The position numbers and the translations under genes were made by a program. DNA of 64,000 nt from DASXQK01 sp963724385 (GTDB lineage Bacteria > Pseudomonadota > Alphaproteobacteria > Dongiales > Dongiaceae): positions 744,001 to 808,000 of the forward strand of contig CAVRUJ010000002.1 of assembly GCA_963724385.1 (NCBI GenBank), read 5' to 3'. Below are positions 38,679 through 47,651 of the stretch, in pieces. Each line of letters begins with the position of its first letter. The stretch's first letter is position 1. The notes beneath the pieces were generated by a model, which saw only the letters and a program-made list of their open reading frames with translations, was not told the DNA's origin and made no database searches.

Positions 38679-38824
38679 CCGCCGATCGCCCCTTGCCCCG
38701 TCGCCAGGCAGTTCCTCGTCCTTCGCCGGCGGACTATACTGCCGCTTCGGGTTCGCCGGCCAGATTGCCGCCGCAGGCGGCAGTCGAACCGGAAAGGGCC
38801 TGCAAATCAAAGGGAGAATAGACG

Positions 38825-38959
38825 ATGGCAAAAGGTCAAAAGCGAAGCGGCCGGGAGCCGAAGAAGCCCAAAGCCGACAAGAACAAGAAGAAGGGGGCGG
38901 CCTCGGCGCCCGTTCTCTCCGCACCGCCGCCTAAGAACCGGCCGGCGGGCGGCGCCTGA
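38825..38959 (+). CDS. Small basic protein, 44 residues
   Basis: This short frame begins MAKGQKRSGREPKKPKADKN and ends NRPAGGA. It is rich in Lys, Arg and Pro, and GGGAGAATAGACG precedes the ATG at good spacing. Proteins of this kind (MAxGQKRSxREAKKPK) are widespread and conserved in alphaproteobacteria but have no known function; the charge suggests nucleic-acid or ribosome association. It lies between a divergent ligase-like gene and a convergent Rieske gene. Confidence 0.75.
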   Translation: MAKGQKRSGREPKKPKADKNKKKGAASAPVLSAPPPKNRPAGGA

Positions 38960-39051
38960 TTCGGACCACAGCGCCGGAGGAAGATCGGGTCAGCTTGGAT
39001 CAAGCTGGCCGATGGGTCTTGCTCTACTTCAAGAAATTGGAGCCTGATTCA

Positions 39052-39079
39052 CGCCTCAAGCTTGGGCGCGCTTGAGGCG
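39052..39079. terminator. Hairpin at the convergent end of the small basic gene and Rieske gene
   Basis: CGCCTCAAGC (39052-39061) pairs perfectly with GCTTGAGGCG (39070-39079) around an 8-nt loop, directly against the stop of the Rieske gene. It has no T-run on either strand, so it may be a stabilising 3'-end structure and not a classical terminator. A second short dyad, CAGCTTGGATCAAGCTG, lies near 38991. Confidence 0.6.
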
Positions 39080-39080
39080 A

Positions 39081-40298
39081 TCAGGCGCCGGACGCTTCGC
39101 CAGCCCGGGGACCGATCACCCGATCCAGGATCCAGTTGCCGATCTGGTTCAGGCTCGTTTCCGTGCGGCAGAGCCGCGCCATGCGGGCATAGGGCGATGC
39201 GATCCCCGCCTGCTGGCGGAGCGAGATCGCCACGTCTTCGCCGACGACGATCTCGTTGCGCCGGTAATAGTTCTTGGCAATCTCCTCGAAGTCATTGCGC
39301 GCCACAGTGGCCTTCGGGAACAGAGAGCTCACGGTCAGGCGCGATTTGGTGGCCGACAGCGGCTCGCTGCGGAAGACCAGCGCCCCGTCATTGCCCAAGG
39401 TCATCATCATTGCGGGCCGGAGCGTGCAGAAGAAGGTGCCCTTCTTCCATTTGTCCTCGATCTGGGGCATGGGCGGGAAGCCGTCGTAGCCGGGGAAGGG
39501 CAGCAGCAGCTGACTGCCGTCATGGGCCGCGAAGCTGAGAGTGTAACGGCCGTTGGATTCCGGCAGGCGGGTATAGGTGGACTTCCATCTTGCCAGGGAA
39601 TCCCGATGCACCGTCGGGATGTGGTAGCCGTCGCTGTAGTTCTCCACAAAGCATTTCCAGTTGGCGTCCATCTCGAAGACCACGCGCCGGGCGCAGACCA
39701 TGTCCTCCAGCCGATGGGAGGCGAGATGGTCTCGGAAATCGCCCAGATGATCCGCCAGGGTCTCCGGCCCATCCTTGAACTTGACGAAGAGGAAGCCGCC
39801 CCAGCTGTCGCTCGGAATCTCGATCAGGCCGAAGTCGTGCCGGTTGGTGGCGTCGATGAGGGGCTTGCCGTCGGCGCCATCGTAGTTGGGTGCGCCGATC
39901 AGCGCACCGTCCAGGGAATAGGTCCAGGCATGGTAGGGGCAACGGAACGCCTTGCAGTTTCCCGTGCCCTCGGCCACCAAGGCGCCGCGATGGCGGCAGG
40001 TGTTGGCGAAGACCCTGACCTTGCCGTCGCTGCCGCGGGCCAGCAGCAGCTTGATGTTCATGAAGGTCATGGCATGGAAGTCGCCGGGCTCAGGCACGAG
40101 ATCGAGGCGCTCCAGCAGGTTCCAGCCGGGCAGGAACAGGCGCTCCATCTCGGCCTGGAAGAACCGCTCCGAGCTGTAGCACCAGAGCGGCAGGGCGGCC
40201 AGGCTCGCTCCCTTCCGTCTCACCGGCTCGTAATGGCGCGGGTCGAGGATATCCTCCGGCTCGGCGATGCCGAAAGCGGCGCTGTGGTCATCGGGCAT
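39081..40298 (-). CDS. Rieske-type aromatic-ring-hydroxylating oxygenase, alpha subunit
   Basis: This 405-residue oxygenase has a [2Fe-2S] Rieske centre CRHRGALV...CPYHAW and a mononuclear-iron site ENYSDGYHIPTVH, with the bridging Asp in place. The family acts on aromatic acids and quaternary amines such as carnitine or stachydrine; the bridging Asp argues against the Glu-type carnitine oxygenases. No reductase or ferredoxin gene is adjacent. I prefer ATG 40298 (GGGGATCGCA upstream); another in-frame ATG is 12 bases earlier. Confidence 0.88.
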   Translation of the reverse strand: MPDDHSAAFGIAEPEDILDPRHYEPVRRKGASLAALPLWCYSSERFFQAEMERLFLPGWNLLERLDLVPEPGDFHAMTFMNIKLLLARGSDGKVRVFANTCRHRGALVAEGTGNCKAFRCPYHAWTYSLDGALIGAPNYDGADGKPLIDATNRHDFGLIEIPSDSWGGFLFVKFKDGPETLADHLGDFRDHLASHRLEDMVCARRVVFEMDANWKCFVENYSDGYHIPTVHRDSLARWKSTYTRLPESNGRYTLSFAAHDGSQLLLPFPGYDGFPPMPQIEDKWKKGTFFCTLRPAMMMTLGNDGALVFRSEPLSATKSRLTVSSLFPKATVARNDFEEIAKNYYRRNEIVVGEDVAISLRQQAGIASPYARMARLCRTETSLNQIGNWILDRVIGPRAGEASGA

Positions 40299-40440
40299 TG
40301 CGATCCCCATTGGCTGGGCTGTTGCCTGGCAATGTGGGTAGCATATAGGCGTTATCCAACTCTGCAAATTCCTCCAATGCGTTGCCGGCGCTGGGTCCGG
40401 GGCCATGCCCGCATAGGCGCAAGGGGAGAGCGCCTCGAGC

Positions 40441-41181
40441 TCAGCCAACCCGCTCGATGAGAGCCCGGGCGGCCGCCGGCGCACGCAGCTTGGCCCCGGA
40501 GATGAAATAGGCGAAAGCGTCGCCGCGCTTGGCCCAGGTCCGGGCGCGTTGCGCCCAGCGGTCCAGGTCGGCGGCGGTGTAGCCGGTTTCGATATCTTCC
40601 TTGCTGCGCATCAGCCGGGCATAGGTGAAATCCGCCGTCGCCACGTCGATCGCGGGGAAATCCTCGTCGTCGGCAAGCACGATGGCAACATTGTGCCGGC
40701 GGGCCAGTTCATAGAACCGCTCGTCCTTGAAGCTGGCACTGCGCACCTCCAGCGCGTGGCGCAGCGGCAAACCGTCCACTTCGCGCGGCAGCAGGTCGAG
40801 GAAGCCCGCGAAGTCCTCCGGATCGAATGTCTTGTGGGCCATGAACTGCCAGTTGATCGGCCCCAGGCGGTCGCGGAGCGCGCCGATACCCTGGCCGATG
40901 AAACGGGTGATCGCCTCGCCGGCGCCGGACAGCAGCTTGCGATCGGTGCAGTAGCGCGACGCCTTGACCGAGAAGACGAATCCATCCGGCGTCTCCTCGC
41001 GCCATTTGGCCCAGCTCGCGGGCTTGAAGGTCGAATAGTAGGTCCCGTTGATCTCGATCGAGCTAAGCCGGCGGCTGGCGAACTCAAGCTCGCGCTTTCG
41101 CGGCAGGCCTTCGGGGTAGAAAACTCCGCGCCAGGGCTCGTAGGTCCAGCCGCCGACGCCGACATGGATCTTGCCGCTCAT
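40441..41181 (-). CDS. DUF72 domain protein (YecE-like)
   Basis: This 246-residue TIM-barrel protein of the DUF72 family has VGVGGWTYEPWRGVFYPEG at the start, SSIEINGTYYSTFKP, and a C-terminal YFISGAKLRAPAAARAL replacing the usual YNNH...AP.NA. Its function is unknown; some members have been linked to DNA repair or nucleic-acid metabolism. It lies upstream of the Rieske gene on the same strand with about a 140-bp gap. Confidence 0.9.
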   Translation of the reverse strand: MSGKIHVGVGGWTYEPWRGVFYPEGLPRKRELEFASRRLSSIEINGTYYSTFKPASWAKWREETPDGFVFSVKASRYCTDRKLLSGAGEAITRFIGQGIGALRDRLGPINWQFMAHKTFDPEDFAGFLDLLPREVDGLPLRHALEVRSASFKDERFYELARRHNVAIVLADDEDFPAIDVATADFTYARLMRSKEDIETGYTAADLDRWAQRARTWAKRGDAFAYFISGAKLRAPAAARALIERVG

Positions 41182-41395
41182 GAGAGCTTTCCCGACGTCA
41201 AACCCGCCGCGAGTCCGCGACCGGATCGCAGCAGCCCTTGCCTACTAGCAGGGCGGCGATCATGCAAGATCGGACTGCCCGGCAGTTGCCGGCGGGGCCG
41301 AGGTTGGGGCAACTTTCACAGAGTTGCGTGCCGGCATGAACCGGCCGTCATGACGAGTGAGCGCACTCAAGCAGCCGAGGAGTGAACCCAGCCCC

Positions 41396-42562
41396 ATGGA
41401 CCGTCTCCAACAGATAAACGGATGGCTTGCCCGCGAAGCGCGCTTTTTCGAGGGCAATTTGGAGCTGTTCACGCAATTCTGCGCCAAGGTCGGGGAGCTG
41501 GCCGTGCCCCTCGACCGGTCATGGCTTCATATCCGTACGCTTCATCCGCAATACGCCGGGATGTCGCGGCTGTGGACGCGGGAGGACAGCGTCAAAGAGC
41601 GCTATCTCGATCACGGCTTCGAAAGCACGAAGGCCTATCTCGCCAGCCCGATAAGATTTGCCGTGGAAGGGCGCAAGACGGGCCGCTGGCGGCTCGATCC
41701 CGGCACGGCGCTGCCCTCCCCGACGCTCGATGAAATCCGCGCCTCGGGCTATACCGACTATGTGGTGGCGCCGCTCCTCTATTCGGACGGGACGGCGAAT
41801 GCGCTTTCCTGGGCGACGCGCACGGACGCCGGTTTCAGCGACGACGATCTTCGACTCTTCGAGGACCTGCTGCCCGACTTTTCGGCGATTGCCGAGATCA
41901 AGAGCCTGCGGCGGTTTGCCGCCAACATGCTGCGGACCTATGCGGGACGAGAGCCCGGGGAGCTGATCCTGAAAGGCCAGATCCGCCGTGGCGACGTGCG
42001 GACCATCACGGCGGCGTTGATGCTCGTTGATCTGCGGGATTTCACGCTGATGTCCGACACCCTGGCACCTGCTGCCGTCATCAAGACGCTCAATCGCTAT
42101 TTCGACTGCGTGATGCAGCCCGTCAGCCGGCGCGGCGGCGAGGTCATGGAACTGATGGGCGACGGCATCCTGGCGATCTTCAACGACAACGTCGACGGAG
42201 GGCCGGCCACGGCTTGCCGGCAGGCCTTCGCAGCGGCCCAGGAGGGGATCGAGGCGTTGGCGCGCTCGAATCGATCCGAGCCCGATGGCGCACCGCATCT
42301 GACCGCGGGCTTCGCGTTGCACTACGGCTCGGTCGCCTATGGCAACATCGGCTCGGGCGACCGGCTGGACTTCACCGTCATCGGCCGCGACGTCAATCTC
42401 ACGAGCCGCATCGAACGGCTCTGCCGCGAGCTTGACCGGCAGCTCATCATGTCGGGCGAATTCGTGAAACTCCTGCAACAGCCGATGTTCGAGATCGGGC
42501 ATTTCGCCTTGCGGGGCGTGCCACGCATGCAGCTCCTGTTCGGCCTGCCGACCGACAGCTAG
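41396..42562 (+). CDS. Class III adenylate/guanylate cyclase
   Basis: This 388-residue cytoplasmic protein has an N-terminal sensory-like region (about 1-190). A class III cyclase domain follows, with metal-binding Asp residues in MLVDLRDFT and LMGDGILAIF and the substrate-pocket segment FTVIGRDVNLTSRIE near the end. It makes a cyclic nucleotide second messenger; cAMP is the likelier product. No transmembrane segment is seen. ATG 41396 starts the conserved N-terminus; the GAGGAG upstream is rather far (about 15 bases), so an upstream GTG at 41357 cannot be excluded. Confidence 0.88.
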   Translation: MDRLQQINGWLAREARFFEGNLELFTQFCAKVGELAVPLDRSWLHIRTLHPQYAGMSRLWTREDSVKERYLDHGFESTKAYLASPIRFAVEGRKTGRWRLDPGTALPSPTLDEIRASGYTDYVVAPLLYSDGTANALSWATRTDAGFSDDDLRLFEDLLPDFSAIAEIKSLRRFAANMLRTYAGREPGELILKGQIRRGDVRTITAALMLVDLRDFTLMSDTLAPAAVIKTLNRYFDCVMQPVSRRGGEVMELMGDGILAIFNDNVDGGPATACRQAFAAAQEGIEALARSNRSEPDGAPHLTAGFALHYGSVAYGNIGSGDRLDFTVIGRDVNLTSRIERLCRELDRQLIMSGEFVKLLQQPMFEIGHFALRGVPRMQLLFGLPTDS

Positions 42563-42644
42563 TCGGGAGCTATGTTCGAAACTGGAAGTCTGGACTATAT
42601 GGCCTCGTTGCCATTGTAACTGGTTCCACAGTCTAGGGAATGCA

Positions 42645-43415
42645 ATGAGCCGGAAACATCGCCCCATCGACCTCCCTGCGCCGTATCTCAAGCGTATCTG
42701 GCTGGACAATGCTCTGGTGATCGATGCAAACGCTTACCCTTTTTGCTTACCACTGTTCCGCGCCGAGTTCGTGCTGACCTTCGACAGACCGATAACCATC
42801 ATCGTGGGAGAGAACGGGACAGGAAAGTCGACCCTTCTCGAGGGAATCGCGGCGATGGCGGGCTACGACGACGCAGGCGGCGGCAAAGGCTACAGGCCCG
42901 TCGATCATTCCGCTGCGATCGAGGCGACCGGAGGGCGTTTGGCGCCTGCGTTACGGGGAAGCTGGCTGCCGAAAATCACCAGCGGCTGGTTCTTCAAGGC
43001 GGAAAGCTTCCTTTCCGTTGCGCGCTACCTTGACCAAGCTGCGCTCGAATCCCATGAGCAGCCACCGGATTTCCTTTCCCATTCGCATGGTGAGGGTTTC
43101 CTGCGTTTCTTCGATGAGCGTTGTGACCGGCAAGGGATCTTCATATTCGATGAACCAGAATCTGCACTCTCGCCGTCCCGGCAGATCCAGTTCCTGCGGC
43201 TTCTGCGTCGCATGGAACGGCGCGGGCAGTGTCAAGTCATTATGGCCACGCACTCCCCGCTTCTCATGGCCTACCCAGGCGCAACATTGCTGTACCTTTC
43301 GAAAAACGGTCTGGATCCAATCAGCCTCGAACAGACAGAACATTTCAAGTTGACACGCGAGTTCTGCGCGAACCCGGCATTGTTCGTCGATTCTGTTTTT
43401 GATGAGGAAGTCTGA
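42645..43415 (+). CDS. AAA-family ATPase (stand-alone, ABC-like)
   Basis: This 256-residue P-loop ATPase has Walker A GENGTGKST (about 53-61), Walker B FIFDEPESALSPSRQIQ and a switch ATHSPLLMAYP. This resembles COG3910 predicted ATPases and the OLD/RecF-like class, not transporters. The function is unknown; relatives occur in defence and conjugative contexts and as orphans. It is transcribed alone, between the cyclase gene and a convergent RraA-like gene. Confidence 0.85.
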   Translation: MSRKHRPIDLPAPYLKRIWLDNALVIDANAYPFCLPLFRAEFVLTFDRPITIIVGENGTGKSTLLEGIAAMAGYDDAGGGKGYRPVDHSAAIEATGGRLAPALRGSWLPKITSGWFFKAESFLSVARYLDQAALESHEQPPDFLSHSHGEGFLRFFDERCDRQGIFIFDEPESALSPSRQIQFLRLLRRMERRGQCQVIMATHSPLLMAYPGATLLYLSKNGLDPISLEQTEHFKLTREFCANPALFVDSVFDEEV

Positions 43416-43496
43416 GGGTACGTTTGGCCACCTCTTGGTCGTCCCAGAGAGAATTGCCAGGCGCCGGCGAGGATGAACGGCGAAGGTGGACTCGTT

Positions 43497-44186
43497 CTAG
43501 TCGATTTCTTCCACGCGATCAGATTCGATGACGCGGCTGATGAAATTGGGAATCTCGAGACCACCCTTGACCTTGGCTTCGAGGTTCGCCTCAGCCTGCC
43601 TCACATCCTCGAGCTTGGCGAGCACGGCTTCAGCTTGTCCGAGGGGCACGATGACGACACCATCCCGATCCCCCACCACGATATCGCCGGGATCGATGGA
43701 GAGGCCACCCAAGACCACCGGCAGCCCGACCGTGCCCGGTCCGTTGCGCGCTGGCGAATTGGCCGTGACGCCGGCGCAATAGACCGGCAGGCCGACGGCG
43801 AGGATTCCGACCAGATCGCGCACCAGCCCGTCGGTAACCAGCCCAGCCACGCCCCGATTGCGTCCCATGCCGAGCAGAAGATCGCCGGTGATGGAGGTCG
43901 CAGTAAATCCGTCGGTGGCGGCCACCAGAATGTCGCCTTGCCCGGCGACGGCCAGCGCCCCGAACAGCGCCAGATTGTCGGCCGGGCCGGCATGGCAAGT
44001 GACTGCAGAACCCACCATCACCCCGGCGGGCTCCGCCAGCGGCTTGATCCGGTAGTCGAGGCAGCCGCGGCCGCCCATCGCGTCGACCAGATAGCCGGAA
44101 GGCACGCCGGCAAACCGGCCGAGCAGCTCCTTCGAAGGTCGCGCGAACCTCCGCCTGATCCTCAACAGCGGGGGATCCTTGATCAT
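43497..44186 (-). CDS. RraA-like aldolase/demethylmenaquinone methyltransferase family protein
   Basis: This 229-residue protein has the RraA fold: GPADNLALFGALAVAGQGDILV, then GVAGLVTDGLVRDLVGI with the Arg-Asp pair used for metal and substrate binding in 4-hydroxy-4-methyl-2-oxoglutarate aldolases, then IDPGDIVVGDRDGVVIVP. It could be an HMG aldolase/oxaloacetate decarboxylase, not an RNase E regulator. It follows an alpha-hydroxy-acid oxidase gene after 25 bp, so a joint role in 2-hydroxy/2-oxo-acid catabolism is likely. Confidence 0.85.
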   Translation of the reverse strand: MIKDPPLLRIRRRFARPSKELLGRFAGVPSGYLVDAMGGRGCLDYRIKPLAEPAGVMVGSAVTCHAGPADNLALFGALAVAGQGDILVAATDGFTATSITGDLLLGMGRNRGVAGLVTDGLVRDLVGILAVGLPVYCAGVTANSPARNGPGTVGLPVVLGGLSIDPGDIVVGDRDGVVIVPLGQAEAVLAKLEDVRQAEANLEAKVKGGLEIPNFISRVIESDRVEEID

Positions 44187-44211
44187 GGTTCGAAACCTCG
44201 CATGAAGGTTG

Positions 44212-45378
44212 TCATTGTTGCGGCATCAGAAAATCCGGCCCGAGTTCGGTGATCTTGCTCACGCCGAGAAGCCCCATTGTTCGGTCGATTTCGCGACGGA
44301 GGATCTCGAGCACCCGAGCCACGCCCGCCTCCCCGGCCACGGCCAGGCCGAACAGATGCGGCCGGGCGATCAAGCAAAGCGAGGCGCCCAGCGCCAGGGC
44401 CTTGATGACGTCGGTGCCGCGCCGGACGCCGCCATCGATCAGCACCGGGACCCGGCCACCGACCGCGGCGACCACGCCCGGCAAAGCATCCAGGCAGGCC
44501 GGCACGCCGTCGAGTTGTCGGCCGCCATGGTTCGAAACGATCACGCCGTCTACGCCGCAAGCCATCGCCTCGGTTGCTTCCTTGGGATGCAGGATGCCTT
44601 TGAGCAACAACGGGCCCTTCCACAGCCCGCGCAGCCACTCGACGTCTTGCCAGGACAAGGACTGGTCGAGCAGGCCCGGCAGCTTCCCGGCCATCGAACT
44701 GATGTCCATCCTGGCGCCCAGGCTTGCGTAATTCGCGAAGGTGATCTTCCGCACCCGGGGGCCCATGCGCATCAGCCAGGGGAGCTTGCCCGCCATCGCC
44801 ACGAGATCGAACGGGCTGAACCGCGGGGGAATGGTGAACCCGTTGCGGATGTCGCGCTCGCGATTGCCGACCAGCTTATTGTCGGTCGTCAGCACCAGCG
44901 CTTCGAAGCCGCTCGCCGCGGCGCGGTCGAGGAATTCGCGCGTGAAACCGCGATCGCGATAGACGAACACCTGCATCCAGCGTGGCCCCGCCGAAGCTGC
45001 GGCAAGTTCCTCGATGGTGCAGGTCGAGCCGTGGCTGAGACAAAAGGCAACGCCGGCCGCCGCTGCCGCCCGGGCCGCGGCGATCTCGCCTTCCGGCCAG
45101 AAAAGGCCCGATAATCCGGTCGGGCCGATCATCACCGGAAGCGCCAGGCGCCGGCCGAACAATTCGACCGACAAGTCGCGCTCGGTCACGTCCTTGAGCG
45201 GTTTGGGAAGCAGTTCAACTTCGCTGAAGGCATCCTCATTGCGCCGGAGCGTGTGTTCGTTCTCGGCGCCGCCGTCGGCGAAGTCGAACACCGGGAGCGG
45301 CAACGCCCGGCGCGCCATGGCCCGGATCGCGGCAAGGCTGTAAGCGGATCGATGCCAGGGGGGAGACGCGCCAGCCAT
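44212..45378 (-). CDS. FMN-dependent alpha-hydroxy-acid oxidase/dehydrogenase (LldD-like)
   Basis: This 388-residue enzyme of the L-lactate dehydrogenase / glycolate oxidase / mandelate dehydrogenase family has PVMIGPTGLSGLFWPEGE, the FMN-site VYRDRGF segment, the catalytic His-Gly-Gly-Arg in VSNHGGRQLDG, and IDGGVRRGTDVIKALALGA. It oxidises a 2-hydroxy acid to the 2-oxo acid at the membrane. The start overlaps the end of a 17-codon frame (TGATG), and a truncated GntR regulator lies just upstream. The substrate is uncertain. Confidence 0.9.
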   Translation of the reverse strand: MAGASPPWHRSAYSLAAIRAMARRALPLPVFDFADGGAENEHTLRRNEDAFSEVELLPKPLKDVTERDLSVELFGRRLALPVMIGPTGLSGLFWPEGEIAAARAAAAAGVAFCLSHGSTCTIEELAAASAGPRWMQVFVYRDRGFTREFLDRAAASGFEALVLTTDNKLVGNRERDIRNGFTIPPRFSPFDLVAMAGKLPWLMRMGPRVRKITFANYASLGARMDISSMAGKLPGLLDQSLSWQDVEWLRGLWKGPLLLKGILHPKEATEAMACGVDGVIVSNHGGRQLDGVPACLDALPGVVAAVGGRVPVLIDGGVRRGTDVIKALALGASLCLIARPHLFGLAVAGEAGVARVLEILRREIDRTMGLLGVSKITELGPDFLMPQQ

Positions 45379-45431
45379 CAGGTATGGGCGGACTCGAAGC
45401 GGAAGCCGGCAAGGATGGCGATCCGCGTCAT
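45378..45431 (-). other. 17-codon open frame between gntR remnant and lldD-like gene
   Basis: The frame reads MTRIAILAGFRFESAHT. Its ATG overlaps the gntR remnant stop (ATGA), and its TGA overlaps the lldD-like start (TGATG). The sequence resembles the first residues of M81-family MlrC-like metallopeptidases (RIAIAGF.HE.NTF), so it may be all that remains of such a gene after a deletion, or a coupling leader peptide. This is a tentative reading. Confidence 0.35.
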
Positions 45432-45650
45432 GCCTTGTTCCCCCTCACGTTCCAGTACCGCTTGGCAATCTCGTCCAGATGACGGCGCATGGCCGCTCCG
45501 GCCGCGGCAGGATCGCGCGCCTCGATCGCCTCGAAAATCTCGCGATGGGATTCCAAGGCAAGCGGTCGGTGCCGGGTCGGCGCAGCGATACGCTGCGCTG
45601 GTCTTCCAGCCATTCGTCGCTCTCCTCTGATGCCGGCATCACATAGGATT
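45428..45650 (-). pseudogene. GntR/FCD transcriptional regulator, C-terminal remnant
   Basis: Only the final FCD helices survive. LALESHREIFEAIEARDPAAAG followed by MRRHLDEIAKRYW is the standard C-terminus of FadR-type regulators. The upstream codons continue for a little in a different frame (SDEWLEDQRSVSL), suggesting a frameshift. The winged-helix half is absent, and the DNA beyond is unrelated to a regulator. The full gene probably once controlled the lldD-like operon. Confidence 0.7.
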
Positions 45651-45781
45651 TTTTACAGAAGGCGCATTTCGCCAAGAGTGTGACAGCCTGCATACTGGCA
45701 CGGCAAGGGATTGTGGCCGCGCCCGAGACTTCGCCTAAGAGGCGAAAGGTAAAGAGAGCCGAGACTTTTGATTCACAGCCT

Positions 45782-46011
45782 CGCCAGCTCTGCTGGATTC
45801 CTCCGCTGGCGCCCATCTTCTCTTCCTGCCGCCCTATAGCCCAGACCTCAAGCCCATCGAACAGCTCTTGGCCAAACTCAAAACGCTCCTGCGAAAAGCC
45901 GCAGAACACGCCGAAACTGCCCTCTGGCAGCGAACCGGTCAGCTCCTCGAAGCCTTCGCCCCAGCCGAATGCGCAAACTACTTCAGGAATGCAAGATATC
46001 CCTCAGCCTAA
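45782..46011 (+). mobile_element. IS630-family transposase, C-terminal remnant
   Basis: Read in the frame ending at TAA 46009-46011, this segment gives AGAHLLFLPPYSPDLKPIEQ and then LLAKLKTLLRKAAEHAE..., ending CANYFRNARYPSA. This is the typical C-terminus of IS630 DDE transposases, including the last catalytic Glu (in PIEQ). The N-terminal two thirds are missing. Terminal inverted repeats were not found. It marks a scar next to the truncated GntR gene. Confidence 0.85.
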
Positions 46012-46060
46012 GGAAATCACGCTCGAGCATCGCCTTCTGTGATGCTCCAGAGCCTAATGC

Positions 46061-47245
46061 CTACGGCGACCCGCCGCCCATTGGCAATTTTAGGCTCTGA
46101 TAGAGAACGGAGAGATTGAGACTCACGAGGCTGCGCGTCAAAGCCCACCCGCCGTCGCTCGTGGCGGCGACCAGACCGGCCCGTTGCATTAGCGCCAAAT
46201 GCTCTTCGGCTATGGCCGGGCTGGTGCCGATACGAGAACTGAGTTCGCAAGTGGAAACCGTACCGCCTTGTCTCCTGTTCTCGGCCAGGGCCACAAGCAA
46301 CCCGAAGGCAAGCTCTGCTCGAATGGACGGTTGCGTGCTTCGGCGCGGGCTTTCCACCATCCAGCGTGGCGCCGACGCGGCCGCGATTTCCGCGCCAAAT
46401 AGCACGACGAGCCAGAAGATATACATCCAGAGCAAAAAGATGGGGATTCCTGCCAGGACCCCATAGATCAGGCTATAGGACGAGATCTGGGATATGTAGA
46501 AGGCGAAGGCCCACTTCAACACCTCCATCAGGATGGCGGCACATAGGGCGCCGGCTATGCCATCGCGCCAGCGCACCCGGCAATTAGGAATCACACAATA
46601 GAGAAAGGCGAGAGACACAAACTCCAAAACGAAGGGAAGAAAATTGGCTACGCGCGCCCCCCATTCCTGGACCATTTGCTGGCCGACAATATCGTGGGGG
46701 CCCTCGACGCTGGCGAAATGGCCGATGTAAGCGGACGCTGACAAGGCGCCGCCTATGAGGAGCGGTCCTAGCGTCAAGACAATCCAATAGCCAATGATGC
46801 GCTGACCCCAGGTTCTTTGAGTCGTCACGTCCCATATGGCGTCCAATTGATCTTCGATGGTCGCCAAAAGCATGGCCGAGGTGAAGACGAAAGCGATTGC
46901 GCCAAAGGCAGTGGTTTTTGCGGCGTTGGTGGCAACGTATTGGAACCACTGTGTGGCATTGTCACCGACCTCAGGGGCGAAATTGCCCAGAAGAATAAGA
47001 ATAAAGCGGCTTCGCGCGTCAGCGAATATCGGAAAGTTCGAAAAGACGACGAGCACAATAGCTGTCAACGGCAGGAAGGACAGGATCGTGGAATAGCTGA
47101 GCGCGCTGGCGCCGATCAGACAACGATGGCTGAAAAAGCCGCTGCCAACGCGTTGGGCTATGCTGACCAGACGATCGAACAGCACCCTGGGGCCCGTCTT
47201 CTGAGTTGGGCCTTCTGGCCCGGCAGGTTGGAGAACGGGCGTCAT
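46061..47245 (-). CDS. YihY/BrkB family inner-membrane protein
   Basis: This 394-residue protein has about six membrane helices in the UPF0761 domain (ALSYSTILSFLPLTAIVL at helix 1, IFLLWMYIFWLVVLFGAEI at the end) and a C-terminal winged-helix-like region (about 315-380) with ELSSRIGTSPAIAEEHLALM. YihY proteins were once called RNase BN; their real function is unknown, although BrkB is linked to serum resistance in Bordetella. Its ATG overlaps the stop of a small upstream frame (ATGA). Local base composition is less GC-rich than the first 45 kb. Confidence 0.88.
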   Translation of the reverse strand: MTPVLQPAGPEGPTQKTGPRVLFDRLVSIAQRVGSGFFSHRCLIGASALSYSTILSFLPLTAIVLVVFSNFPIFADARSRFILILLGNFAPEVGDNATQWFQYVATNAAKTTAFGAIAFVFTSAMLLATIEDQLDAIWDVTTQRTWGQRIIGYWIVLTLGPLLIGGALSASAYIGHFASVEGPHDIVGQQMVQEWGARVANFLPFVLEFVSLAFLYCVIPNCRVRWRDGIAGALCAAILMEVLKWAFAFYISQISSYSLIYGVLAGIPIFLLWMYIFWLVVLFGAEIAAASAPRWMVESPRRSTQPSIRAELAFGLLVALAENRRQGGTVSTCELSSRIGTSPAIAEEHLALMQRAGLVAATSDGGWALTRSLVSLNLSVLYQSLKLPMGGGSP

Positions 47246-47433
47246 CGGTCAAAAGCCCATTGCAAGCGCGAATAGTTGTCCGCCGTCAGACTATTGGAGA
47301 CAGCGAACAGCGCGACCCTAGGGAGGATCTGGTGCATCTGTTGAACGATGCTATGTAGCTCGGGCACGGTGTATCGAGCCTCGGTTTTGGACGGTCTGTC
47401 GATTGGGTGACAGAGCAAATACCAATCTTGCAT
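47242..47433 (-). CDS. Small hypothetical protein upstream of yihY
   Basis: This is a 63-residue frame beginning MQDWYLLCHPIDRPSKTEAR and ending LQWAFDR. Its TGA overlaps the yihY-like ATG by ATGA, which supports translation. No family, signal or membrane segment is recognised, and no strong ribosome-binding sequence precedes the chosen ATG; the frame stays open to 47523. It may be a real small protein or a decayed remnant. Confidence 0.4.
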   Translation of the reverse strand: MQDWYLLCHPIDRPSKTEARYTVPELHSIVQQMHQILPRVALFAVSNSLTADNYSRLQWAFDR

Positions 47434-47651
47434 CGGCAGGAAGTAGGTTACATCCACCGGTAGATCTAATAGAGCATAAGCAGTGCAGTTTGAGAGGCAG
47501 AAGGAAACCCAACATACCGGCAACGGGAGTAGAAGCGAACGGCAACCTTACCTGGACCCGACTTTCGCAAGGGCGTATCCTCTCTTAACTCAAGCGTGAG
47601 GGCAGTTGTCCCCTGCCCGATGTCAGGAAATTAGGAGCGTCGGCACAACCC

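Noticed and set aside
45680..46042. 120-codon plus-strand frame as a real gene
   Set aside because: The translation is an out-of-frame reading of the IS630 transposase remnant, which is clear in the neighbouring frame.
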